Positions 47,160-58,439 of a stretch of DNA of 64,000 bases are shown in pieces; the stretch's first letter is position 1, and each line of letters begins with the position of its first letter. Both the position numbers and the translations under genes were made by a program. The notes below the pieces were generated by a model. It had not been told where the DNA came from. It did no database searches and saw only the letters and a list, made by a program, of their open reading frames with translations. Origin of the DNA: Odontocerum albicorne (taxonomy: Eukaryota > Arthropoda > Insecta > Trichoptera > Odontoceridae); assembly GCA_949825065.1 (NCBI GenBank), contig OX463846.1, forward strand, positions 12,582,177 to 12,646,176. The letters run 5' to 3'.

Positions 47160-49190
47160 ATTTGTAAAAATAGTTTCATTCGTTCATTTTGATGAATTTT
47201 GATATCTAAAAAAAAAACAAAAATCACCGAAAGCAATAATAAAGAGTATGTAGGTAACAAATATTATGCATGAGGAAAATAATGTAAATAAATGTGAAAT
47301 CACCAGATTGTTTCTATTGTGAGGATTATGTATTTTTAATACGGTAACTTCTTTATTTGATTTTCATCAATTACCTTCAAAATATATACGCTATTTTTAT
47401 GATTTATTTTTCGGTGAACGAAAGAAAATATAAAGTCAATGATAAGGAAATATTGTGACAATATTCCTATAATCAAGAATAAGTCTTATGAAAAAAAAAA
47501 CGTTATTTTGATTGAAATGTATACAATTCATTCATAAATAGATCATGTAAATATATAATTAATTTAAAATGTCGAAAACGTCACAAATATTATATAAAAA
47601 CTTGGCTTCTTTCAACATTTAAGTAAAATTATCTAGCAATTTTAATGCACTCACATAAAAAATACTTTGCGAATAAATCACGTGTATTTAGTTATGATTA
47701 CTGCACTGAGACGTGTCAGTGAAAAAATCACGATCGTTTTTTTTTAAATGAAAATAGAAGCATTTTATGCAGTTCATGCCCAAATCCAATAAATTTTAAA
47801 TATTTATAAATAAATATTGAAAATCCATTTTTTTATAAAATAATATGACTTCATTTATAGATTTTAACGTTTTACAAGCCTACATAAGAGGCTTATGCAA
47901 CTCAGAAAAGTAAATAGGATTTTCATAGACCAGTGTATTAGTTTATTACGAGGCACAAGAAATAAAAATATAAATTTGAAAATCACTGACCGAGTAAACG
48001 AGAATTAATTTGTAAGGTGTTTATGGCTATTAAATTCAGATAAAGAACATTGAAGATGAAGAAAATATAAAAAAGGTCCCTTTCCCTGGGGTATGACAAA
48101 AATAATTAGTTTCTTTAAGTCCTCAGACCAAAATTACAACATTTAGATATCTGACTTCTGAAAATATTTTTTTTCAAGTCAACGTAGCATTATAAAACTT
48201 GTTTGAAATTGGGTACAACATTATAAGATGCATGCAATGTACATTTCCATTCACAAATATCAAGTGTTAAAAGTCTGATGTAATGAAATGAATAAAATGC
48301 AAAATGCTCCAAATTAAAAATAGTTACACAAATCTAAAATCATAAAATTTTAGTAAACAGGATGTATTTTTTGGACATTGTCATAAAATTTCAACAATTT
48401 ATACACCGCCAATTAATGGTTACTGAACTTCACCAACGAGCCCACGATTCAAATCAATCAATTAATCAATTATATGATGGGAAAAAACTTGTATGAACTG
48501 GATAGTCAAAATTAACAAACTATATTTAGTGAATGCAAAGACAATATCTCGGTAATTTATTTAGTAGCTTCTACTCATTTACATATACATTACCAAGACA
48601 TACGATAAGAAAACCGCAGAAAACCTATAATTCTCAAAAATATTACTATTTAGAAAGAATTCCATTTTTTGACGATGCTTATATACTTAGGAATAGGTAT
48701 TCTACTGTACTCAAGAGTTTTTTTAAATTTCGTGAGTTCAGTTTCACTAGATAAAGCTTCATATTTAAAGTTGTCGCAGTTGAAGCCACGATCGTTGCTT
48801 GACAGTCACTGCCCACTGCTCAAAAGATATTATTATGTTGTACTTCTACACTGCCGGCGTGCTTACTCCACACATGGGGATGTCATCGAACCGGTATCCC
48901 TATTAAAAAAACTCTCCCCTCAGTCAAAGTTATTATGGGAATGAGTAAACCGCGTTGGTGTCAATGTTCCTTCCCACCTATCTATGATGATGAGTGCAAC
49001 GGTTTGATTTCATATTAAGTACACATGAAGAATTACATTTCTACGTAACTATTCTTATCTTCTAAATTAAAAAAAGTAATAACTAAGAAATGTTTTTTTT
49101 ATTCAAAGGAATCTAAAGGTTGATCGAAATTTACTGAACACTATTAAATTATCCGCCGATTAGTTTATTTTTTTTATTACGAGCTTATAT
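47160..49190. other. AT-rich stretch, nothing recognised
   Basis: No repeat family, coding motif or inverted ends were identified. A patch at 48780-48950 is less AT-rich. A 22-base stretch at about 48605 (AGAAAACCGCAGAAAAC) recurs inverted near 38440, too little to define a family. Confidence 0.4.
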
Positions 49191-49203
49191 TCCCTCAACT
49201 ATC

Positions 49204-49392
49204 CCCGTGATCACCAGCCTCTCCAGACTTTCATTATTCTGTCTGGCAACATGCCTAAAGTATGTAGGATTCTTTTCTACGTGTTGCAAAAATCTTTCGG
49301 TAATCTATAATGATTTGATGATAGACTTACGGTTCATGGTATACGGAGGAATCGCCTCCAACGTCACATCTCGAAGGCATCTATCATGTTAA
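49204..49392 (-). pseudogene. LINE ORF2 C-terminal relic
   Basis: Minus-strand reading gives, in one frame, DAFEMWRWRRFLRIPWT-like residues near 49390 and, in another, ITERFLQHVEKNPTYFRHVA and RQNNESLERLVITG. 'D.FE.W..RR.LRIPW' followed by '(F/Y)F.H..R....LE.LV..G' is the conserved tail of a common insect LINE ORF2. The two blocks are in different frames and the N-terminal part is absent. Confidence 0.65.
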
Positions 49393-49399
49393 ATTCCTT

Positions 49400-51125
49400 A
49401 TTTATCTTTGTCTATTTTTCCACTTCAAGCAATGCTATGGAGAATACTAGAGATTTAACTAAACGGATTTAGGTTCCAAGTTAATCCAGATCTCTGAACC
49501 TTCGTAATGTTAAGAAAATTAATGAAACGATAAAAAATACTTAGATTAACATTTATGTTTTTATGAATTTAATAAATTAAAATTCTATAAGAGAAAAATA
49601 ATGATCATTTCTTTGATATATTTTACAAACAATGGAAATCTATAAATATTTATCCATATCTCATTTCACTTTTCCCCACGCTGAAATAAACTAAGCCGAT
49701 TTGATGCGGTACAAATCAATTGAACATCAGTCAATCTCATCACACACATATAACACACTTTCTACATAGAACCATGAGAGCGCACTAAGCTTTCCCCACC
49801 ATTTTTTCTCCGCATTTTTTCGTTATCATTAATTAAAATAATATAATGCGGTCAATTGTATGTGTTTGATTGCATTGAAAAACGTACAGCGTCATTTTAA
49901 TATATGTATCCAACTAGTTGGCTATGACGATAACACGAGGACGAGTCTTAAAAGAATTCTCTCGATGTGTCATTTTATAAGATTACTAACACGGAACAAA
50001 AGCGTTCTACAGTCGTTATAATGTAAATGTGCATTTTTTTTTCTAAATAAGCGCAAGATTAGTGGCGTAACCACTAATTTGAAAAACCAATCTGCCACTA
50101 AATGCCAAATTAAAGTAAACTTTATTTACCAAATAAATACATTAATGTTCGTTTATTGTACGAAGACCCGCTTAACGAGGTAATGCATCACATACAATTT
50201 AAAATTTTGCACGCATTCATTTCAATGATTGATTGATTGCGTAAAATATTGGAACAAAAAAAAAATTGAAAAATCTAAATAAAATTATCTTTGAACATAA
50301 TGAAAACCAAAAACTTAAGAAATTCAAAACGAAATTGATCGATAAGGAAAACCTGAAAGACAAAAGTGTAATTATATTTATCACAAATATTGATATTGAA
50401 TTTTATTCATAATATATAAATTAGAAAAAAAATATCTACTTCGAAATCGAAAACGTTTCTTGTAATTATAGAACATTATATAAAAGTTCACTACATATAT
50501 GCACTGAATGTATGTAGATACTTAGGGAAAATATAAATAACTGAACAATTTATAAGTTATTCCTGTCATAATTCAACAAACTTGGTCACACCAATGTTAT
50601 CACACCAAATGAATAACTTGCCTTGCTTAGATAAATACGAGTATATCACGGAGAGAACGATACCATACCGCACAGCATAAAAATCGCTGATACTGACTTG
50701 TGAATTGTAATATTCTGCATTATCTGTCGGGGCCAGGCGGCACATGGGTGAGTCACGCAGGACGTCTTTCAAATTTCCTCAGAATAACCGGGTTCGACGC
50801 CCCTTGCGTACCCTGGAATTGACTCATTCGATCCTCGGTCAATTTACGACGAGTTAAACCTTTCCTTCGTAGGTTGTAAATTTAAAGGCATAATAAAAAC
50901 GAAAATTGTTGGCTCAACAGGACAAGGAGTGTATTGACTCGTGAAGTTTTTTTTTGCATGCAAAATATACTCATGTGATAAACACTTTTCAATGGCACGC
51001 TGTGAATGTTTCTGGGAAGTTATGATTCATTCAAATTCTTAATATTATTGTGGATGAAATATTTTGATACAATTGTATAACGCTTCATTATTGCTTCGTT
51101 GTTATTTATTCACCTCCGTAATACG
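49400..51125. other. AT-rich stretch, nothing recognised
   Basis: A patch at 50725-50850 is less AT-rich (GTCGGGGCCAGGCGGCACAT). TACGAGTA occurs at 50636-50643. No coding or repeat assignment could be made. Confidence 0.4.
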
Positions 51126-51129
51126 TGGA

Positions 51130-51305
51130 TTCAACTCTTAGACCCGGGTTCAGTCAGACCTAAATACTATATACTAATTTCTAACCTTAAAATTTCATGA
51201 TTTATATTGTGTCGGATCTCATACGCTCTAAACTAAAGTGAGGTTATGAAACCATGTAACTCCTTCATTAAACCGATTATGTGCGTTACGCATATTGTGA
51301 ATATG
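51130..51305. repeat. Third copy of the 0.7-1.0 kb dispersed repeat
   Basis: GTGAGGTTATGAAACCATGT (51238), preceded by TCTCATACGCTCTAAACT, parallels the copies at 672 and 873. The upstream GTCAGACCTAAATACT also matches. The ends are too diverged to define boundaries. Confidence 0.55.
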
Positions 51306-51839
51306 GGTCCAAATGTCTTGACACGGGTGCGAAGCTCATCTTTAAATGAGTTTTTCTTAGTTAATTTTTAAAGGTCGTCCATAGGAACGCAGTCCACTTA
51401 CGAGACAATTTATTTTTTATTTTTAAATAACTGAATTATATTTATACACGCTTATTATATAAATGTTTTCTATAGTAAGAAACTCAAAAATAATGCACTA
51501 GTACCCGCAGAAATTAACGATATACCATATACAATTTATATTCTTGAAACTTCGATTTCATTGGCTGATTTCCCAAAAAATAGGATATTATTTTGAGGTC
51601 GGCATCAACCGTGAATGAAATAAATAAATATTAAGGCATGTTTAATTGTGCACATTTTTGGGAAAGTAAGGATTTTTGGATCGTGTCTATCAGTCATTAC
51701 TCTAAAATGTGTATGGATAATTGCGATAAATAGCAGTAATATAATAATATCAACCGCAATTCCACAGTGTACAATCTAAAAAATGTATAAATATACATTT
51801 GATTTTACATTTTGTACAGGTTTAACCTAATTACTGTGA

Positions 51840-52060
51840 GTGCAACGCGTATGAGAGGAAAGTATGGTTGAATCAAGTATGACATTCTGAAAAAAAATCA
51901 TAGAAAGTAAGAGAATTCGTAGAAGTTGTATGGATGTAGAAGAGGCTAAGAATGTGTGTCGAGATAGTAAAGTCTGGCGCTTTGTCCTCCTGCCTACCCG
52001 ACAGGGAAATAGCGGGATGGTATGGAGATGTAAAAACCTGAATGAAGAATATCTCGCTCG
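51840..52060 (+). pseudogene. LINE-Y ORF2 3'-end relic, copy 1
   Basis: GAGGAAAGTATGGTTGAATC and CGTAGAAGTTGTATGGATGT are followed by a frame reading VEEAKNVCRDSKVWRFVL and PTRQGN. Three other copies near 54.4, 55.8 and 62.0 kb share this order (KVWLDQV, ILKEG.V.S, EAK.VC.DR..W..VL). The C-terminal 'VC.DR..W' block is LINE-like. Stops interrupt all frames. Confidence 0.65.
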
Positions 52061-52949
52061 TAGCTTCAGGAGGGCACAAAAGAATATTGCAAGTTGAAAA
52101 GAACAAACAAAGAATGCCTCGGTGTGTGACGATCTAATTTTTAGTACATTTCGAGGTGACCTCAAATCAACCAGCGAGCTCGCCACACTTGCAAAAGAAC
52201 TGCTCTGCCTGGTGGCATAACACACACAACAGCAAGACGACTGCTAAGTCACTCCACATTTTGTAATACGTCGACACGAACTTAAGTTTGAAATAAACGT
52301 AATTTTCTCTAACGACTTTTTAAATTATGTTTGCTCCCAATTCCGATTGTAACGTATGTATAAAAGAATATAAATAAAATGCCATATTATTCGGATTTGA
52401 CTGTATAAACATTATTTACATTATTTAAAAAACCAAGTGCTAGAAGTATTATTGTGTTACCAATGCAAAAAAGTGCACAAGTCGTTAATAAGAAAAACAA
52501 AAAAAAAACACGCTCGTTTATTTTTAATTCCATTTTATTAACAGACGTTATATGGTATGTAAATTTCGTAAGAACAAAAATTGAAAAATGGGTTACAATA
52601 CGAACGTATAGTTTAAAAAAAAAACAAATCCTCATTTTAACCTCCTTAAAGATAATCGAGAAAACATGGCACATCTTTCCATGGAATTGTACGGATTTAG
52701 TTATATTTAGTTGATATTTAAAGTAAAAGCAAAAAAAATGTTTTGTGGCTTGATGTTCATATTTGTTGACTGAATAAGACTTAAGAAAAAAAATCAATTG
52801 CGAGTGAGACACCATACAATTGCTAAATCACGATGCATCTTAAAAATAATATTATATTACATTATTACGGCATGTAAAAAGAAGAAATATATAAAATTAA
52901 ATTTAGTTTCCAGATTGCACCATGTTCCTAATTATAAAATACGAATGGC

Positions 52950-53067
52950 AAGCAACTTTGTAAAGGCCCTTTTTAGAATATGTAAATCTCAAATAATATC
53001 ACATGGAGGGCCCTTGAGGAGTTAACTCTCTAAACGGTGCTATGTTGAATGTCATTTTATTATTATT
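52950..53067 (+). mobile_element. SINE-B 3' end fragment
   Basis: TCTCTAAACGGTGCTATGTT followed by CATTTTATTATTATTATTC matches the 3' end of the copy at 38.6 kb (TCTAAACGGCGCTACATAAA ... TTTTATTATTA). It abuts the head of another SINE-B copy. Confidence 0.6.
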
Positions 53068-53443
53068 ATTCAAGTGCACGGTAGCGCGGAAATGCAGTGG
53101 ACTTCCGTACGGAAGGTCGCCGGTTTGAGGCCTGCGCTATACTACACCCCTCGAGTGACACACACTATACATTATTTCCGCCTAGTTTTCGGGGGTATAA
53201 GAATATTTATAGCTTCAATCATGTCTAAACTTCAAAAAAAGGAAAATAAACACATCCCGATGTGCCATCGGGTCCTGTATAGCTGTATGGCCGGTGAGTT
53301 TGCTGGTGTGAAACGGATCACTTACTTAAAAAAAGAAAAAAATAGAAACAAAACTCCACGGCACAGATTCCCTTTCCAACTGAATTGACATTGGAATGAT
53401 GAGTGGATCCTCGAATACAAGACCCAGCAACGATTATTTTTAA
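53068..53443 (+). mobile_element. SINE-B copy
   Basis: Head GGTAGCGCGGAAATGCAGTG and TCGCCGGTTTGAGGCCTGCG (degenerate B box), then TTCCGCCTAGTTTTCGGGGG. The body CGGTGAGTTTGCTGGTGTGA and ACAAAACTCCACGGCACAGA is shared with the inverted copy near 56 kb. A 104-codon frame across it is an artefact of the repeat; the matching frame in the other copy shows the same residues (MH..A...WTS.RKVA). Confidence 0.8.
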
Positions 53444-54344
53444 TGACTACAAAAATCGACAAGTTCTGAATATGCATCTGACCAAGCAGCGCTTATGTTA
53501 TAAGCGATCCGACAACTGGACCAAATAGTCCGGTTGGTCATGGTTAACAACGAGAAATCTTGCAATTTTTTGTCCTTTTGATTAGTTATAATTTATTCGT
53601 AAATATTAGTTATAATTTACTCGATAATGTATACTCTTACTCTATCACGTGATATAAATATTATTTTATTCAATTAAAAAATATTCACAGTCAACTATAT
53701 ATACAACCATATTTTTTTACAAGGATGGGATAATCCGTAACATAAAATAATATTTCAAGCGCTTTTTGTTCTCAAATTTCAAGAAGACATCGAGTAACTA
53801 ATGAAAGTCTAATTTAACCCAACTCGTAAATTATGCAGATAAAGTTTCTTCTTATCAACACAATGATAACAAAGATGATAACATTTTGAATATTATACAC
53901 AGTATTAGAGCGATATAAATAAACAACACTAGACTTAAGTAAACATCAACTGAGAAACACTATTAAGAAACGTACCCAAATACTCGTAGATAATAAAAAC
54001 GGAAATATGTGTTCATCTCTTGCGCAGTAAAACAATTAAATAAGATTAAATGTGTATTGTAATCTAGGCCGGAACCACATATTGAAACGAACGAAAATAT
54101 TGATGTAACGATGTTCAACAAAACACGGGCAATTGTCTAATTTGTTGGATCCTAAAAACATATAACATTCAATTGGCAACACCGTGTTTCAGATAATTAT
54201 GCTTTTCTTATGCATGTACAACTGTATCTTGTATAATAAATATTTATTTTGGATAAAGTAACACACTTGTAAGTTAATAAACATATTTTAAAAAATAACC
54301 ATGTTGCACTACAAAAAAAATCTACAGTTTAAATGTAAGTTAAA

Positions 54345-54530
54345 GGCGTGGTCGAGTAAAACCAATAAAAGTATGGTTGGATCAAGTGTGTGATATTTTA
54401 AAAGAAGGAAATGTAAAAAGTCAGATACATCGCCGGAGCTGTGCTGTGCCTATATGAGAGGCGCGAGAGGAAAGTCTGGCGCTCAGTCCTCTGCCTACTC
54501 CGACAGGGAGACATGTATCATGAACGATAT
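54345..54530 (+). pseudogene. LINE-Y ORF2 3'-end relic, copy 2
   Basis: The plus-strand frame reads KVWLDQVCDILKEGNVKSQI, then in another frame YERRERKVWRSVLCL before GACAGGGAGACATG. This is the best-preserved N-terminal part of the four LINE-Y copies. Frameshifts make it non-functional. Confidence 0.65.
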
Positions 54531-55744
54531 AACCAAAAAATGATACATTTACACATTTATATCTATAGGTTTATCTACTCGCAGTCTGCACTTGAAGAGG
54601 CACGGGGCATTTTAGTTTTATGAACATACTCGTACACACTAAATGTTGATGACACCGTTTCATCTGTTTGCATTGTTCTCGTGCTGGTGTAGAAACTGTG
54701 TGAACTAAATAAACGGTCAGGTCACTGTGTAATGTTTCAACTCAGTTTTGTACTTCTTTAAACAGCATTTTAAATGTAAAATAATATTTGTTTGAATATG
54801 TTACTCTAGTTTCAAATGAGCGCTCTGCCCCCGTTATTTTTTTACTTACGTGATTAAAATTATCCATTTATCTGGTTTAAATAAGTTCTGTTCTGAAGGT
54901 AAATGCTTTGAGAAAAAAACAAATTCAAAAGTGATAAAAATATTTTTACCTCAAACCAAATTCTAATATTCAAGGAATAAGACGTGATCGTTTTGGTGGG
55001 AAAATAATAGTAACGGAAAATCTCGATCAGAAATGGAGAAGGTAACAACACAGAAAAACAGGTAGAACTAAAACACAACATTTCAACACATTGATTTTAA
55101 ATTTATAAACTTAAAAATTATACTTGTAATAAAGAAAAAAAATCAAATAAAGTGAGAAGGGGAGGTCTTTTTCAGACAAGACACCGTATATGAAAAATAT
55201 AAATAATGTTAAGGTTTATATATACTCAATAAATTTTACACATTTTAAATAATACTTAAAAAAAATATCCGAGTTAATGGAAGAAAAAATAGTAAGGTTA
55301 AGAGTAATAGCATTCTGGAATGAAACCAGCTACAAGGGCGTGCTCGAGAACACGCAAATTGTCATTGGCATTATATCTGCAATAAAACGTGGTCATAAAA
55401 CATAACCGACACGCCGAGATTTACGTGAAATTAACCAATATCCTCGTATATACGAGTATTTACACCTCCAACCGCAAGTGAGAAACAATAGCCGGGAAAA
55501 GAGCGTCTCTAACAAGGCCATTCTACACATCTCTAGAGCACGCCAATTAAACAGAACACACATGACACTGTCTGCTTACTGATTTGTCGGGTCCATTATA
55601 TAATACAATTATACAATCTTCGTCGTTAACTTTTTAAACTGATGAAGAAAAAAATATTACCTGAAATCTTGCCTTCACTGTAAAGAGTTTTTTAAAGCAA
55701 TTTGTTTCCCTTATGTTATCATATCAACTACGTATGGGAAAAAT

Positions 55745-55930
55745 TAAACATACATACATACCATCACGCCATACCCCTGAGGTAGGGGTAGGTAGAGGAC
55801 AGAGCGCCACTTTCCTATCTCGACACACATCCTTAGCCTATTCTACATCCATACAACTTCTACGATTTCTCTGACTTTCTACGTTTCCTTCTTTCAGAAT
55901 ATCATTCACTTGAGCTAACCATTTAACAAT
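55745..55930 (-). pseudogene. LINE-Y ORF2 3'-end relic, copy 3
   Basis: Inverted relative to copies 1, 2 and 4: ACAGAGCGCCACTTTCCTAT, CGACACACATCCTTAGCC and ACATCCATACAACTTCTACG are the complement of the copy-1 sequence. It ends with the 3' terminal CATACCATCACGCCATACCC. It lies immediately before an inverted SINE-B. Confidence 0.65.
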
Positions 55931-55949
55931 AATATTATATACTTTTACT

Positions 55950-56337
55950 TTCTTGTTGTTGTTGCTTCGCCTCGTAGTCGAGGATCTCCTCGCCATTCCA
56001 ACGCCAATTCAGTTGGAAAGCGAAGTTGTGCCGTGGAGTTTTGTATACATCTTATTTTCTCTTCTTTAAGTGAGTGAGCCGTTACACACAAGCAAACTCA
56101 CCAGTCACACCGCTGTACTGGATCTGATCGCACACCAAAGTGAGATGATCGGAGCAAACCGGTATGTTTTTTTAAAGAATAGATATGACTGAAATACTCG
56201 TAATAGGTATCGTTGTACGCCCAAAAACTAGGCGGAAAAAATATCTGTGGCATTCGAGGGGAGTAGCACAGCGCAGGGTTCGAACAAGCGACCTTCCGCA
56301 TGGAAGTCCAGTGCGTTACCGCGCGATCATGCACCTC
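55950..56337 (-). mobile_element. SINE-B copy, full length
   Basis: On the minus strand it begins GCGCGGTAACGCACTGGACT with B box TGTTCGAACCCTGCGCTG, continues TTCCGCCTAGTTTTTGGGCG, GGTGAGTTTGCTTGTGTGTA and AACTCCACGGCACAACTTCG, and ends GCAACAACAACAAG. Relative to the other copies it has 6 extra bases creating TACGAGTA at 56195-56202. Confidence 0.82.
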
Positions 56338-56464
56338 AACCTAACCAGATAAGTATTATTAATGATTTATCGGTGAATTGTTTCCTAGTAGCCAGATTTT
56401 ACTATAAATTGCAGTATCGAAAACTTGGAATCATTATCCGGTATTAAGTGTAATACGAGTATTA

Positions 56465-57380
56465 TGACCAATTCCTTCTACTTCCTACTGTTCGATTACT
56501 TTGCCAAATTATCTGGTCCAGATAAATATGTGAAAGTTAATTATTTTCCAAGGAAATGAAAAACATCTGCTTATATAATTTTAATAAAAGAAATATTATG
56601 AATATAAAAATGTAAGGAACCCTCTAAGTTTACGGTCAATGTTGCAGGAGCTGTGAATTGTTTAATTCTTAAGGTTATCTTTTTAAGGCTTAGATAAATT
56701 TAGCTCACTAAGCATATATGAGTTAATCAAATCTAAAAACGCCACAATACATCACTTCGTAAGCCTATTATTACTGAGAGGCGAGTTGAGATTTGGTCGA
56801 TATGCTAAAAATTGGCGTTGGATGACGAAAATATACATGTTTCGCCCTAAAAACACCATCACTGTCCAAAAACAAGTACCATTATGCTACGCAAAGGTGG
56901 GTCTAGTGACCATACCCAGTTCGACCTACATTGTCACCACTCCACTACCTTCGTAGGGCAGCCGTGGCGTGCTTGTCATCTTATTGGTGGCATACAAAAT
57001 TGTATAGTTTCTTAACGTACCACATGTTAAAATACAATTAGTATGCAAACGGTAATTATTCCTAATTTCATGTTTAATTATCTTTAGGTGTGGAAGGTTA
57101 TGACGTAGGATGATTGCCGATAGAAGGGCTTTTGAATATTGTGCCATTTGGCGTGGGTCTAAATTATATATCACGAAAAATAATAATCGTGTCATGTTTC
57201 TAAGATCGATATTCAATACGATCTAAATCGAAAATAAATAATGCGAGTTTTTGTATCCGGTTGTGTTTGCTGTATGTGCACGATTCTCTAAACCGTAAAA
57301 AATTTAAAAAAACACTAGTACATAGTACCATATATCATATGCATATAAATATATTTCCAAAGATACTGATTTTAAACTAT
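56465..57380. other. Stretch without recognised features
   Basis: Frames of up to 96 codons are present but unrecognised. A block at 56880-57000 is somewhat less AT-rich. Confidence 0.35.
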
Positions 57381-57384
57381 TTTT

Positions 57385-57910
57385 TTAATTTCCTTTTTTA
57401 CCTATCAACATAACGGATGAATTGGTCAAATTTGAAGGCAAAAATTTGAAGCAAACTTCGTGAATTGGTGTTTTCCCTGTTTCTATCTGGTTTTCTGGGG
57501 ATAATCTCATTTTGAATTCGTCACCAAATTCACAGGGGCAGAACTGAAGTATGAAAGCCATGCTCTCTCCAACCAGCGCAGCGAATGAGGGTGGATTTGG
57601 TGACGGGTCTGCAAGACGTTTCTCTATTCCTATCACCCTAAATAAGAGTTGGAGGGACCACGTCTCCATCTGTCCCCGTAGAGGGCGTTCACCTCGGACC
57701 CCTCAGACACACGCCATGGTACCTTTCCCCCTAATGGCTTCTGCTTCCCCCACGCGAGCTTTATTTATTTCACTTCCTTCGATTCAAGGGTTCCCAGACC
57801 GATTCTTTGAAGCGCCAAGAATAAGAAAAACCAACCCCATTTACTCAACATCTGCAGGGGTGCTCTGGATGAGAATATATTGGATATGCGAAGCTTTGGT
57901 AAATACTTAA
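57385..57910. other. GC-richer block with long overlapping frames, unrecognised
   Basis: A minus-strand frame of 94 codons (57385-57669; includes FILQFCPCEFGDEFKMRL) and a plus-strand frame of 119 codons (57551-57910) overlap here. The base composition differs from the flanks, and the minus-strand translation has a balanced amino-acid make-up with few low-complexity runs. I recognise no domain. It could be an exon, a decayed retroelement or chance. Confidence 0.3.
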
Positions 57911-58284
57911 GTATCTATATGAGATAGAAAATACTTTTCAAATATGGTTGAGAAGCAACTTTCACCGAGTGAGCACACCAGATTTGCTATATTAAGAGGA
58001 TTTCATTATTAAAAAAAAAACATAAATGAAAATGTATAAAAAACCTCGTTTAAGAAAAAAATTAAAATGAGTGCTTATCTAGGATAAATACGAACTGTCA
58101 TTAAAATTGTCATTAATGCTTACGACTTTCATAGCTGTTTTTTAACAAATAAAAATATGACCAGCAAGTTTGGTTCATAAGTGTTGATCAGAAGAAGCTA
58201 TTGTGGATATACTTTACACATATATATTGCAAAATGTATCTCCTGTGTATCTTATAGAGAAACAAATAACCTGAAATGCAGGCG

Positions 58285-58350
58285 AGGTTAGCCGAGCGAG
58301 GCGCCTCATCGCAGCTCGGTTTCTGCATAAAAGGGTTACTGGGTCGATTT
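58285..58350 (+). other. tRNA-like box pair, uncertain
   Basis: GTTAGCCGAGCGAGGCG (A-box-like) and GGTTACTGGGTCGATTTCC (B-box-like) occur at about tRNA spacing. No convincing acceptor stem was found. It may be a degraded SINE head. Confidence 0.25.
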
Positions 58351-58439
58351 CCTTAAACGGATGTGCTCGAGTCGAGCAGTGGAGTGAGATCTCGGAAGAT
58401 TGGCGAGAATGAGAAAAACGCGGACACGATCGAGTCATG

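Noticed and set aside
51827..52225. 132-codon minus-strand frame
   Set aside because: It is antisense to a LINE-Y 3' end and has no recognisable motif.
52387..52815. 142-codon minus-strand frame
   Set aside because: Low-complexity Phe/Leu/Lys translation with an overlapping frame on the other strand; no family recognised.
53074..53388. 104-codon frame
   Set aside because: It lies inside a SINE-B, and a matching frame occurs in the inverted copy at 56098-56334, so it is a repeat artefact.
55775..55800. let-7-like TGAGGTAGGGGTAGG
   Set aside because: It differs from let-7 after the seed and lies in a LINE-Y copy with no hairpin.
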